The position numbers were made by a program, and so were the translations under genes. The notes beneath the pieces are model-generated. The model saw nothing but the letters and a program-made list of their open reading frames with translations, had not been told where the DNA came from and did no database searches. From Oscillibacter sp. (GTDB lineage Bacteria > Bacillota > Clostridia > Oscillospirales > Oscillospiraceae): a stretch of DNA of 16,276 nt. Below, piece by piece: positions 1 through 7,562 of this stretch (positions are counted from its first letter, which is position 1; every line of letters starts with the position of its first letter). The DNA lies in NCBI GenBank assembly GCA_003539495.1, contig DPPB01000011.1, positions 1-16,276 of the forward strand. Reading direction: 5' to 3'.

Positions 1-66
1 GGGCAAACGATGACCATGGTGCCGGAGCAAATCCTCAAGGATCTCTTTGTAAGAACTGAAACATAA
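1..66 (+). CDS. 3' end of an unidentified protein (partial, 21 codons)
   Basis: Frame 1 reads 21 codons open from the window edge to a TAA at 64-66, ending in residues ILKDLFVRTET. A strong hairpin (90-125) follows 23 bases later, as expected for the end of a transcribed gene. The start and most of the protein lie outside the window, so I cannot name the family. The main alternative is that this is chance open frame. The nearby terminator and the protein-like composition favour a real C-terminus. Confidence 0.5.
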   Translation, partial: GQTMTMVPEQILKDLFVRTET

Positions 67-79
67 CAAGCGGAAAAAC

Positions 80-130
80 GATAAAACGGAAATTCCCTGT
101 AAGGCGGGCACCTTACAGGGAATTTATTCT
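80..130. terminator. Probable bidirectional rho-independent terminator
   Basis: A perfect 15-bp stem (90-104 with 111-125) closes a 6-base loop (105-110). On the plus strand it follows the partial gene ending at 66, and the tail is U-rich but broken (AATTTATTCT). Read on the minus strand, the tail is better (CCGTTTTATCGTTTTT). It therefore probably ends both the plus-strand gene and the minus-strand small ORF that starts at 294, which are convergent. Confidence 0.75.
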
Positions 131-144
131 GATCATCTATAATC

Positions 145-294
145 TTACATTAAACTTGGAATATGGTTCCCCGATACGCTGAGCAGCAGCAAATTGGTGC
201 ATTTTTCAAGCAACTCGACCACCTTATCACCCTTCATCAGCGTACGCTGACGATCGACGGTGCAAAGAAGTATATCTACAGCTATTTCTTTCAT
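145..294 (-). CDS. Small hypothetical protein, 49 aa
   Basis: An ATG at 294 is preceded by AAGGAG with 8 nt spacing, and the frame runs 49 codons to TAA at 145. The predicted protein starts MKEIAVDILLC, has two cysteines (11 and about 36), a basic stretch near residues 15-23 and a hydrophobic leucine run near residues 38-42. I do not recognise a family. It lies 116 nt downstream of livF on the same strand, and a hairpin separates them. The minus-strand tail of the hairpin at 90-125 would end its message. Base composition is AT-richer than the liv genes, which may mean a different origin. It could be a real small protein, or the remnant of a larger gene. The ribosome site is the strongest argument for translation. 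Confidence 0.45.
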   Translation of the reverse strand: MKEIAVDILLCTVDRQRTLMKGDKVVELLEKCTNLLLLSVSGNHIPSLM

Positions 295-374
295 GAATTA
301 GTCTCCTTGTTTTTGTAAGCGTTGGTCGGAAAACCTCTATCTTACTCTAACCTGGAGACTTTTTCGACACGATG

Positions 375-410
375 AAGCGGAGGTTCCCGGACAGGAACCT
401 CCGCTTTTTG
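375..410. terminator. Strong hairpin after livF; T-run lies on the plus side
   Basis: A perfect 13-bp stem (375-387 with 394-406) closes the loop CGGACA, five bases from the livF stop codon (411). Only the plus strand carries a T-run after the stem (405-409, TTTTTG). The minus-strand tail reads CTTCATCG, a poor U-tract. It probably limits or stabilises the 3' end of the liv mRNA, and formally it is a better terminator for plus-strand transcription. Confidence 0.6.
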
Positions 411-1124
411 TTACTTCTTGCTCTTACCCAGATAAGCCTCTTTGATGGACTCATCTGCCAGCAGCTCCGCGCCGGTGCCGGACTTGGTGATGGTACCGGT
501 CTCCAGCACATAGGCAAAGTCTGCCACCTTCAGGGCCATATTGGCGTTTTGCTCAATGAGCAGCACGGTAACGCCTTCTTTGTTGATGGTGCGGATGATG
601 TCAAAAATGCCCTGCACCACCAGGGGCGCCAGGCCCAGGGACGGCTCATCCATCATCAGGACCTTGGGCCGACTCATAAGAGCCCGGCCCACAGCCAGCA
701 TCTGCTGCTCGCCGCCGGACAGGGTGCCCGCCAGCTGCCAGCTCCGCTCCTCCAGCCGGGGAAACAGCGAATAGACCCACTTTAGATCCTTCTCAATGCC
801 GTCCTTATCCTTGCGCAGATAGGCGCCGATCTTCAGATTTTCCAGCACCGTCAGGTTAGCAAACACCCGTCGCCCCTCCGGGGATTGGGCGATGCCCGCC
901 TCCAGGATCTTGTTAATGGGCTTTCCCAGCAGCTCCTGGCCGTCGTAGGAGATAGAGCCGCTGTCAGCCTTCACCAGGCCGGATATGGTGCGCAGAGTGG
1001 TGGATTTACCTGCACCATTGGCGCCGATAAGGGTGACGATCTTGCCGTCCGGCACCTCCAGGCTGATGCCCCGCAGGGCCTTGATGCCGCCGTAGGACAC
1101 ATGCAGATTCTCAATCTTCAGCAT
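411..1124 (-). CDS. livF: Branched-chain amino acid ABC transporter, ATP-binding protein LivF
   Basis: This is one of the two cytoplasmic ATPases that power the LivKHMGF importer. Visible motifs, numbered from the ATG at 1124, are Walker A GANGAGKS (34-41), Q-loop Gln80 within AQSPEGRRVF (the usual LivF form), signature LSGGEQ (135-140) and Walker B MMDEP with Glu160. The length of 237 aa matches the family. The frame also has a TTG at 1130, but that would abut the purine-rich GGGGGTGG, whereas the ATG at 1124 sits 6 nt from it, so I chose the ATG. The start overlaps the 3' end of livG by 14 bp, which points to translational coupling. It is the last gene of the liv operon. Confidence 0.95.
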   Translation of the reverse strand: MLKIENLHVSYGGIKALRGISLEVPDGKIVTLIGANGAGKSTTLRTISGLVKADSGSISYDGQELLGKPINKILEAGIAQSPEGRRVFANLTVLENLKIGAYLRKDKDGIEKDLKWVYSLFPRLEERSWQLAGTLSGGEQQMLAVGRALMSRPKVLMMDEPSLGLAPLVVQGIFDIIRTINKEGVTVLLIEQNANMALKVADFAYVLETGTITKSGTGAELLADESIKEAYLGKSKK

Positions 1125-2049
1125 CTTCAACCACCCCCAAATAAGCGTCGATAACGTGTTCGTTGCTCTGGATCTCCTCAGGCGTACCCTGGGCGATCAG
1201 CTTGCCGAAGTCCAGCACATAGATGCGGTCGGCAATGTCCATGACCAGGTCCATGTGGTGCTCAATGAGCAGAATGGTCATGTGGAAATTCTTGCGGATC
1301 TCGCCGATGAATTGCGTCAGCTCCAGGGTCTCTTGGGGATTCATGCCCGCCGCCGGCTCATCCAGCAGCAGCAGCGTGGGATCCGTAGCCAAGGCTCGGG
1401 CGATCTCCAGCCGACGCTGCTTGCCGTAGGGCAGGGAGGTAGCCAGCTCGTCCTTCACATCCTCCAGGCCCACCAGCTTCAGCAGCTCCAGCACCTCCGC
1501 CCGCTGCCGGGCCTCCTCCTTTGCATTAAGGTGGAGGGCGGCGGTAAAGAGATTGCTGGTGCGGCGCAGATGCTTGGCAATGAGTACATTGTCAAATACC
1601 GTCTGGCTCTTCCACAGGCGTATATTTTGGAAGGTGCGGGCCATTCCCAGAGCCGTGATTTTATCCGGCGTCGGGGCCAGCACACGGTCAGAGAAGGCAT
1701 CCTCATCCCGCTCCTTTTGGGCCTCCTTCCAAGCCTTCAGAGCCTCGTCCTCCAGGGCCTCCTCCGGGGCAAGCTGCGCGGTATACATGGCGGGATGCTC
1801 ACCCTTGTAGGCCTTTTTCATCTTGCCGGTGGGGTGATTGCGGACGATGCACTTTTCGTTGAAGCACACCCGGCCGTTGGTGGGGGCATACACGCCGGTG
1901 ATGACGTTGAACGCCGTGGTCTTACCGGCGCCGTTGGGGCCGATAAGGGCCACGATCTCGCCCTCGTTTACCTCCATGGTCAGGTTATCCACGGCCACCA
2001 CGCCGCCAAACTGCATAGTGACATTTTCCACCTTCAGCACATTTTTCAT
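1111..2049 (-). CDS. livG: Branched-chain amino acid ABC transporter, ATP-binding protein LivG (with insertion)
   Basis: This is the second ATPase of the importer, expected to pair with LivF at the inner face of the membrane. It shows Walker A GPNGAGKTT (37-45), Q-loop RTFQ with Gln141, signature LPYGKQ (206-211, the usual LivG variant of LSGGQ), Walker B LLLLDEP (Asp230, Glu231) and H-loop EHH (263-265). At 312 aa it is about 55 longer than typical LivG (about 255). The excess is a charged segment at about residues 73-128, between the nucleotide-binding core and the Q-loop. The ATG at 2049 overlaps the livM stop as ATGA and is preceded by AAAGGAGGT about 9 nt away. All catalytic motifs are intact, so it should be active. 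Confidence 0.94.
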   Translation of the reverse strand: MKNVLKVENVTMQFGGVVAVDNLTMEVNEGEIVALIGPNGAGKTTAFNVITGVYAPTNGRVCFNEKCIVRNHPTGKMKKAYKGEHPAMYTAQLAPEEALEDEALKAWKEAQKERDEDAFSDRVLAPTPDKITALGMARTFQNIRLWKSQTVFDNVLIAKHLRRTSNLFTAALHLNAKEEARQRAEVLELLKLVGLEDVKDELATSLPYGKQRRLEIARALATDPTLLLLDEPAAGMNPQETLELTQFIGEIRKNFHMTILLIEHHMDLVMDIADRIYVLDFGKLIAQGTPEEIQSNEHVIDAYLGVVEDAED

Positions 2050-3134
2050 TTGGAGGCCACCTCCTTTGCGGATTTATCCTTCTTCTTACACAGCTTTTTG
2101 AAGAAGTTGAAGATCCCGTCCCAGGAGAACTCCCGGTCGCCCATGATGCCCTTGCGGAAGAACAGCACCACGATCATAATGACCACCGAGAACACCAGCA
2201 TACGGAAGCCGCCCCGCATGAAGGGGATGTTCACTCCCAGGTAGGGCACGGGGTCGTCCAGGAAGCGCAGCCACCACTCGGAGGAGGCGATATACAGGAA
2301 CGAACCCAAAATGGAGCCGGTGATGGAGCCGATACCGCCGATGACCACGATCAGCAAAATCTCATAGGTCATGGTAGAGGTAAAGGTGTTGGCCTGGACG
2401 CTGGACTGGAACATAGCCAGCAGCGCGCCGCCGATACCGGCGAAGAAGGAGCTGATGAGGAAGGCCTGCATCTTGTGCTTGGCCAGGTTGATGCCCATGG
2501 CCTCGGCAGCGATCTCGTCGTCGCGGATAGCCTTGAAGGCCCGGCCGTAGGTGGAGTTGATGAGCAGCACGATAAAGCCGATACAGATAGCCGACACGAC
2601 GAACGGGAACAGGATGGAGTCAAAACCGGCAAAGCCGCGCAGCAGGTTGGAGGCGTTGGTCAGGGGCCCAAGCTGTTTCCACTGGATGATGGCGCGCATG
2701 ATCTCGGCAAAGCCCAGAGTGGCAATGGCCAGATAGTCGCTCTTCAGCTTCAGCACCGGCAGACCGATGAGCCAGGCGAAGATGGCCGGTACGATACCCG
2801 CCAAGATCAGGCCCACCAGCATGGGCAGGCAGAACTGCACGATACCGCCATCAAAATATTGGTACACGTTCAGCCGGTCCGTTACGGGAATGGTGAGGAT
2901 ACCGTAGGTGTAGGCGCCGATCATCATGAAGCCCGCCTGGCCCAGGGAAAACAGGCCCGTAAAGCCGTTGAGCAGGTTCAAGGACACGGCCACCAGGGAG
3001 TAAATGGCACCCTTTTTCAGCACCGTGGCCAGCATGGAATAGTGCTGGAACTTGTCTACATACAGCAAAAACGCAATGCAGATGGCTGCCAAAATCAGTG
3101 ACAGCAGCAGATTTCTTTTCTTGTTATTCTTCAT
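2046..3134 (-). CDS. livM: Branched-chain amino acid ABC transporter, permease LivM
   Basis: This integral membrane permease forms the translocation path together with LivH. The 362-residue protein begins with a basic MKNNKKR and a first membrane helix, then carries the family hallmarks LNLLNGFTGLFSLGQAGFM (about residues 53-71), LKLKSDYLAIATLGFAEI and the cytoplasmic coupling segment with AIRDDEIAAEAMGIN. It ends after a last helix in a basic tail rich in lysine. ATG at 3134 lies 3 bases after the livH stop with GGAGAAGGTG upstream, so the two are co-translated. It overlaps livG by 4 bp. Substrate specificity is set by LivK, not by this subunit. Confidence 0.93.
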   Translation of the reverse strand: MKNNKKRNLLLSLILAAICIAFLLYVDKFQHYSMLATVLKKGAIYSLVAVSLNLLNGFTGLFSLGQAGFMMIGAYTYGILTIPVTDRLNVYQYFDGGIVQFCLPMLVGLILAGIVPAIFAWLIGLPVLKLKSDYLAIATLGFAEIMRAIIQWKQLGPLTNASNLLRGFAGFDSILFPFVVSAICIGFIVLLINSTYGRAFKAIRDDEIAAEAMGINLAKHKMQAFLISSFFAGIGGALLAMFQSSVQANTFTSTMTYEILLIVVIGGIGSITGSILGSFLYIASSEWWLRFLDDPVPYLGVNIPFMRGGFRMLVFSVVIMIVVLFFRKGIMGDREFSWDGIFNFFKKLCKKKDKSAKEVASK

Positions 3135-3137
3135 AGC

Positions 3138-4025
3138 TTACACCTTCTCCGTCAGTTTCTCACCGAACAGACCGTTGGGCTTGCACAGCAAGATCACGAT
3201 CAGCAGGGCAAAGGTGAAAGCGTTGCTGAATACGGCGATGGTCTCATTGGCCTTGATAAAGGACTCGCAGATACCAATGATGAACGCACCGATCACGGCG
3301 CCGGGGATGGAGCCAATGCCGCCGAACACAGCGGCCACGAACGCTTTCAGGCCGGGCATAGCGCCGATCATGGGGCTCACCTGGCCGTAGTTGGCAAAGT
3401 ACAAAATAGAGGCCACGCCAGCCAGGAATGAGCCGATGACAAAGGTCATGGAAATGACGCTGTTGATCTTAATGCCCATGAGCTGGGAGGTCTCGAAGTC
3501 CCGGGACACGGCACGCATAGCCATGCCGATCTTGGTTTTTTGAATGAGGATCACCAGCACCACCACCAGGGCAATGGTGAGGATGGGGGTGATGATGGTA
3601 ATGCGCTTGATGCTCAGGCCCCCCACGTTCATCACCTGGGTGAAGAAGGGGATGTCCGGGTAAGCCCGGGCGATGCCGCCGGTGATGTAGTTGGCCAGGT
3701 TTTGCAGCAGGTAGCTGACACCGATGGCCGAGATCATCACGGACATACGGGGCGCCGTGCGCAGGGGCTTGTAGGCCGCCCGCTCAATGACCACACCCAA
3801 AATCACCGTCAGCAGCAGCACCAGAGGGATAGACACCGCCAGGGAGCAGGAGGCGGAGATATACACCATGAAAAAGCCCGCCATCATAAAGATGTCGCCG
3901 TGGGCAAAGTTGATCAGGCGCAGGATGCCGTAGACCATGGTGTAGCCAATGGCGATGAGGGCGTACAGACTGCCCACCGTGACGCCGGAGAGCAGCAGCT
4001 GGATATAGAAAGCTGCGTCATGCAT
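3138..4025 (-). CDS. livH: Branched-chain amino acid ABC transporter, permease LivH
   Basis: This is the other membrane subunit of the importer. The 295-aa product shows the LivH hallmarks near the N-terminus, GVTVGSLYALIAIGYTMVYG (about 14-33) followed by LRLINFAHGDIFM, and a coupling segment with GMAMRAVSRDFETSQLMGI (about 186-204). Several further hydrophobic helices and the C-terminal FGGIGSIPGA motif are present. ATG at 4025 has a good AGGAGGT about 10 nt upstream. It is separated from livK by 176 bp that hold two stem-loops, so the permease genes may be expressed at a lower level than the receptor gene. Length and motifs agree with the family (about 290-310 aa). Confidence 0.94.
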   Translation of the reverse strand: MHDAAFYIQLLLSGVTVGSLYALIAIGYTMVYGILRLINFAHGDIFMMAGFFMVYISASCSLAVSIPLVLLLTVILGVVIERAAYKPLRTAPRMSVMISAIGVSYLLQNLANYITGGIARAYPDIPFFTQVMNVGGLSIKRITIITPILTIALVVVLVILIQKTKIGMAMRAVSRDFETSQLMGIKINSVISMTFVIGSFLAGVASILYFANYGQVSPMIGAMPGLKAFVAAVFGGIGSIPGAVIGAFIIGICESFIKANETIAVFSNAFTFALLIVILLCKPNGLFGEKLTEKV

Positions 4026-4052
4026 AAGTACGGAAACCTCCTTCTATATGAA

Positions 4053-4108
4053 TCTTGCGCTTTCAGCATTCGGGGAGTGGATGTCCCTCGTCTGCCGAAA
4101 ACGCAAGA
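4053..4108 (-). promoter_or_regulatory. Imperfect stem-loop in the livH leader
   Basis: Nested inverted repeats pair 4053-4059 with 4102-4108 (TCTTGCG/CGCAAGA), 4069-4073 with 4095-4099 (TTCGG/CCGAA) and 4073-4076 with 4084-4087. Together they form one long interrupted hairpin that ends just upstream of the livH ribosome site. It may mark an mRNA processing point or a translation-modulating structure. Function is inferred. Confidence 0.4.
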
Positions 4109-4133
4109 GTCATCAAAGTGCAAAAACCTCGGA

Positions 4134-4164
4134 ATCGTGAGGGGAGCGGCGCTCCCCTCACGAT
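4134..4164 (-). terminator. Perfect intercistronic hairpin between livK and livH (attenuator or stabiliser)
   Basis: A 14-bp perfect stem (4134-4147 with 4151-4164, ATCGTGAGGGGAGC and its complement) has a 3-base loop, 37 nt downstream of the livK stop. On the minus strand a TTTTT run follows only after 7 intervening bases, so it should be a leaky terminator. Such hairpins after ABC receptor genes commonly raise receptor mRNA relative to permease mRNA by partial termination or by blocking 3' decay. Confidence 0.6.
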
Positions 4165-4201
4165 GAAGCTCTATGTCGTTTATAGAAACGCCGGGTACTT
4201 A

Positions 4202-5392
4202 TCAGCCGTTGTAGGTGCTGTAGTACACGATGTCGCCATCCTTGATGGTCTTGATAACGGCATAGGTCTTGATGGCGTCGCCGTTTTCATCGAACTTCAG
4301 GTCGCCGGTAACCAGGCCCTTAACCTCCAGGGCAGCCAGTGCGTCGCGGATGGCAGCGCCCTCCGTGGAGCCGGCCTTCTCAATGGCGTTGACAGCGGCC
4401 ATGTAAGCGTCGTAGCCGCAGGGGGTCACGCTGGAGATAGCGTCAGCGGTGCCGCCGTTGTTCTCGATACGGGTCTTGTCCTCGGCAACCCACTTCTTGA
4501 AGCCCTCCACGAAGGCCTTACCTTCGGCGTTGGACTCGTCGGCTGCATCGAAGAAAGCGGAGAAATAAATGTCGGTGGCCTTGTCGCCGGTACGCTGCGC
4601 GATGGAGATATCATCCCAGGTGTCGCCGGCCATAATGGGGCAGGTAACGCCGCTGTCCCGAGCCTGGCTGATGATCATGGCAGCGGTCTCGATGGACACG
4701 GGGGCGAAGATGCCGTCATACCCGGCGGACTTGATGGTAGCCATGATGGTGGAGAAGTCGGTCTCGCCCTTCTGGAACTCCAGAACGGTGGCCTTACCGC
4801 CCAGGCGCTCCATTTCCTTCTGGAAGTAGTTACCGAAGCCGGCGGAGTAGTCGTCGCCGGACTCAATGATCAGTGCGCAGTTGACGCTGCCCTTTTCCTT
4901 GTTGGCGAAGTTGGCCATCACGGCGCCCTGGAAGGGATCAATGTAGGAAACGCGGAAATAGTAGTCGTTACCCTCGGTCACCTGCGGATTGGTGCACGAG
5001 GTGCCGATGGCGGGGATCTTAGCATCCCGGAACAGGGGGCCGGCGGCAATGGCGCAGCTGGAGCCGTAGGTGCCGATGACCACGGACACGCCCTTGGAAA
5101 TCAGGGTCTGGGCCGCGGCGGGAGCCTTGGACTGCTCGGAAGCATTGTCGGCAGTGATGAGCTGAACCTTGTACTCCTTGCCGTTGATGGTAACGGTGGG
5201 CTTGATGGAGTTGGCATACTCGATGCCCAGGATCTCCTTCTTGCCGCCGGCGCCATTCTGGCCGGAGGTGGGCTCAAAGATACCGATCTTCACGGTGTCC
5301 CCATCGGTGGAGCCGCCATTGTCCTTGCTGCCGCAGGCAACCAAAGACAGTGCCGTGACCAGGGCCAACAGCAATGCAATAAACTTTTTCAT
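4202..5392 (-). CDS. livK: Branched-chain amino acid ABC transporter, substrate-binding lipoprotein LivK
   Basis: This extracytoplasmic receptor delivers ligand to the LivHM permease. The 396-residue precursor has a lipoprotein signal peptide: basic MKK, hydrophobic core, lipobox LVAC with Cys20 as the lipidated residue, then a Gly/Ser/Asp-rich linker. The mature part is a type I periplasmic-binding fold (Peripla_BP_6 family). It begins VKIGIFEPTSG, with the hinge region VVIGTYGSSCAIAAGPLF and the ligand-pocket stretch NPQVTEGNDYYFRVSYIDPFQG. The ATG at 5392 has AGGAGG 8 nt upstream. It is the first gene of the liv operon. Leucine/isoleucine/valine is the usual family ligand, but relatives bind other amino acids, urea or amides, so the exact substrate is not fixed by sequence. 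Confidence 0.92.
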   Translation of the reverse strand: MKKFIALLLALVTALSLVACGSKDNGGSTDGDTVKIGIFEPTSGQNGAGGKKEILGIEYANSIKPTVTINGKEYKVQLITADNASEQSKAPAAAQTLISKGVSVVIGTYGSSCAIAAGPLFRDAKIPAIGTSCTNPQVTEGNDYYFRVSYIDPFQGAVMANFANKEKGSVNCALIIESGDDYSAGFGNYFQKEMERLGGKATVLEFQKGETDFSTIMATIKSAGYDGIFAPVSIETAAMIISQARDSGVTCPIMAGDTWDDISIAQRTGDKATDIYFSAFFDAADESNAEGKAFVEGFKKWVAEDKTRIENNGGTADAISSVTPCGYDAYMAAVNAIEKAGSTEGAAIRDALAALEVKGLVTGDLKFDENGDAIKTYAVIKTIKDGDIVYYSTYNG

Positions 5393-5417
5393 CTTTTCTT
5401 CCTCCTAATTGGTTTGG

Positions 5418-5445
5418 GTCATAGGCTCTCCATGTTTCCTATGAC
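5418..5445 (-). promoter_or_regulatory. Inverted repeat in the livK 5' leader
   Basis: A perfect 8-bp inverted repeat (5418-5425 GTCATAGG with 5438-5445 CCTATGAC) has a 12-base loop. It begins almost at the predicted transcription start (about 5448) of livK and ends 12 nt before the AGGAGG. It could be an operator overlapping the start site or a 5'-terminal mRNA hairpin. Confidence 0.4.
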
Positions 5446-5454
5446 TATTTTTAT

Positions 5455-5483
5455 ATTTTATTAAAAAACCCCCTCGATTGCAA
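5455..5483 (-). promoter_or_regulatory. Predicted sigma-A promoter of the liv operon
   Basis: On the minus strand, TTGCAA (5478-5483) and TAAAAT (5455-5460) are separated by 17 bp. The match to consensus is 4/6 and 5/6. The spacer contains a GGGGG-TTTTTT step. The leader to livK would be about 56 nt. Confidence 0.5.
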
Positions 5484-5686
5484 GAGAGCATGTTGCATTA
5501 AATTTCCGCCGCGATTCCGGTTTGCCCGAAAGATTTTTCCGCCTTTACTTTTTGCCGCTGTACGCTATACGTGGACAATTGCGTTTATATGCCCTTCATA
5601 CCGCCATTTTGCTCTTTTGCTGTCCCCCATTGGCAGACAAGGCCGTTCGTGATTTTGCACAACACCCTTCTGCTGTTAACAAAAAC
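5484..5686. other. Intergenic stretch, no gene seen
   Basis: This lies between the liv promoter and the ftsH terminator. It has no open frame with a ribosome site, no strong repeat and no convincing second promoter on either strand. It may hold upstream regulator sites for liv that I cannot identify. Confidence 0.4.
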
Positions 5687-5721
5687 AAATCGTCCTCTTT
5701 GCTGAGCAAAGAGGACGATTT
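5680..5721 (-). terminator. Rho-independent terminator of the gdpP-ftsH operon
   Basis: A perfect 16-bp stem (5687-5702 with 5706-5721) with a TGA loop begins 9 nt after the ftsH stop. On the minus strand it is followed directly by GTTTTTG (5680-5686). Confidence 0.9.
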
Positions 5722-5730
5722 ACAAAATTC

Positions 5731-7548
5731 TCACGTTTTTTCCGCTTGAAAAACAGATTCAAATTCCTCCGCAGTCATGGTTTCATGCTCCAGCAGGAAG
5801 CTCGCCACCGCCTCCAGCTTCTCCTGCTGCCGCTTCAGGATCTCCGTGCAGCGGGCATAGCCGTCCGCCAGGATCTGCTGGATCTCGTCATCCATCTCGG
5901 CGGCAATCTTCTCGGAGTAGGGACGGGTGTGGCCCATGCTCTTGCCAATGAACACCTCGTCGCTGCCGGCGTTGAAGGCCACATGGCCCAGGCGCTTGGA
6001 CATACCGTAGGTGCCCACCATCTTTCGTGCGATGGTGGTGGCCCGCTGCAGGTCGTTGGAGGCGCCGGTGGAGATATCTCCCAGCATCAGCTCCTCGGCG
6101 GCTCGGCCGCCCAGGAGGGCCACGATCTCGTCCTCCATGTATCGCTTGGACAGGTACGAGCGGTCCTCCTCCGGCAGGCTGATGGTCATGCCGCCGGCTT
6201 GCCCCCGGGGAACGATGGTGATCTGATGCACCGGGTCCTGGCCCGGCAGGTCGTGCATCACTACGGCGTGGCCGGCCTCATGGAAGGCCGTGAGCTTACG
6301 TTCCTGCTCAGGGATGACCCGGCTGTGCTTTTCCGGGCCGGCAATAACCTTGATGATGGATTCCTGAATGGTTTTCTGCCGGATCACCGGTTCATTCCGC
6401 CGCCCCGACAGCAGCGCCGCCTCATTGAGCAGGTTCTCCAGATCCGCGCCGGTAAAGCCTGCGGTACCCCGGGCAATTTCCGCCAGGTCCACATCCTCTG
6501 CCAGAGGCTTGTTACGGGCGTGGACCTTCAGGATCTCCTCCCGGCCCTTGATATCCGGCAGCCCCACATATACCTGCCGGTCAAACCGGCCGGGCCGCAG
6601 CAGCGCCGGATCCAGGATGTCCACCCGGTTGGTGGCGGCCAGCACCACCACGCCCGAGTTGGCGGTAAATCCGTCCATTTCCACCAAGAGCTGGTTTAGG
6701 GTCTGCTCCCGCTCGTCGTGTCCGCCGCCCAATCCGCTGCCGCGCTGACGGCCCACGGCGTCGATCTCGTCGATAAATACTATAGCGGGGGATTGTTTTT
6801 TCGCCTGCTCAAACAGGTCACGGACGCGGCTGGCGCCCACGCCCACATACATTTCCACAAAGTCGGAGCCGGAGATGGATAAAAATGCCACGTCCGCCTC
6901 TCCGGCCACGGATTTGGCCAGCAGTGTCTTGCCGGTGCCCGGAGGGCCCACCAGCAGCACACCCTTGGGGATGTGTGCGCCCAGCTGCAGATACTTATCC
7001 GGGTCCCGCAGGAACTCCACGATCTCCTGCAGTTCCTCCTTTTCCTCGTCGGCGCCGGCCACCTGGTCAAAGGTCACCCGATCCTCGCCCCGGCCGGGCA
7101 TCTGCACCCGGGCCTGGCCGAATTTAGCCATTTTGTCTTGGGCTGCAGCGCCGCCGTTCATGCGGCCCATAAGCCGCACGATCAGCAAAAAGCCCAGTAT
7201 CCCCATGACATAAGGCAGCAGTGTCGTCACCCAGTTGGTGGCATGAACAAAATCCTGCTGCTGCACGGTGCCGCTCTGCACCTGCTGCTGAATCAGGCCG
7301 TCCATGTCACTGTAAAAGCTCTCCACGCTGCCGATGGTGCAGGCGGCCAGGGTGCCGTCCTGCAGCTTGGCCTTGAGCACATCGCCGGTGATAGTGAAGG
7401 ATTGCACCTTCTCCTCCCGGAAATAGCGGCACATATCGCTGTATGCAACGGTGCCGGAGCTGTTCATGCTCCGTGCCAATATAAACACGCACACCACCAG
7501 CAGCAACAGCAGCAGGCTGCCGGGGCGTATTCTTCTATTCTCAGTCAC
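5731..7548 (-). CDS. ftsH: ATP-dependent zinc metalloprotease FtsH
   Basis: FtsH is a membrane-anchored AAA+ protease that degrades misassembled membrane proteins and regulatory proteins at the inner face of the membrane as a hexamer. I place the start at the GTG at 7548, because AAGGAG (7557-7562) sits 8 nt upstream and the start then lies 14 nt after lepB. The open frame extends to 7617 but would overlap lepB without a ribosome site. In the 605-aa form: membrane helix about 11-26, extracytoplasmic domain about 27-106, second helix about 107-127, Walker A GPPGTGKT (201-208), Walker B IVFIDEID (256-263), second region of homology ATNRVDILDPALLRPGR (305-321), zinc site HEAGH (423-427) with Glu424, and third zinc ligand Asp499 in TGASNDL. 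All key residues are present. It is the last gene of its operon. Confidence 0.97.
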   Translation of the reverse strand: MTENRRIRPGSLLLLLLVVCVFILARSMNSSGTVAYSDMCRYFREEKVQSFTITGDVLKAKLQDGTLAACTIGSVESFYSDMDGLIQQQVQSGTVQQQDFVHATNWVTTLLPYVMGILGFLLIVRLMGRMNGGAAAQDKMAKFGQARVQMPGRGEDRVTFDQVAGADEEKEELQEIVEFLRDPDKYLQLGAHIPKGVLLVGPPGTGKTLLAKSVAGEADVAFLSISGSDFVEMYVGVGASRVRDLFEQAKKQSPAIVFIDEIDAVGRQRGSGLGGGHDEREQTLNQLLVEMDGFTANSGVVVLAATNRVDILDPALLRPGRFDRQVYVGLPDIKGREEILKVHARNKPLAEDVDLAEIARGTAGFTGADLENLLNEAALLSGRRNEPVIRQKTIQESIIKVIAGPEKHSRVIPEQERKLTAFHEAGHAVVMHDLPGQDPVHQITIVPRGQAGGMTISLPEEDRSYLSKRYMEDEIVALLGGRAAEELMLGDISTGASNDLQRATTIARKMVGTYGMSKRLGHVAFNAGSDEVFIGKSMGHTRPYSEKIAAEMDDEIQQILADGYARCTEILKRQQEKLEAVASFLLEHETMTAEEFESVFQAEKT

Positions 7549-7562
7549 AGACACATCTCCTT

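Noticed and set aside
1156..2244. 362-codon plus-strand open frame over livG and livM
   Set aside because: Spans the junction of two well-supported opposite-strand genes; a shadow frame.
4055..5464. 469-codon plus-strand open frame over livK
   Set aside because: Antisense to livK, which has signal peptide, lipobox and family motifs. The plus frame is repetitive Gly/Val/Ala and has no ribosome site.
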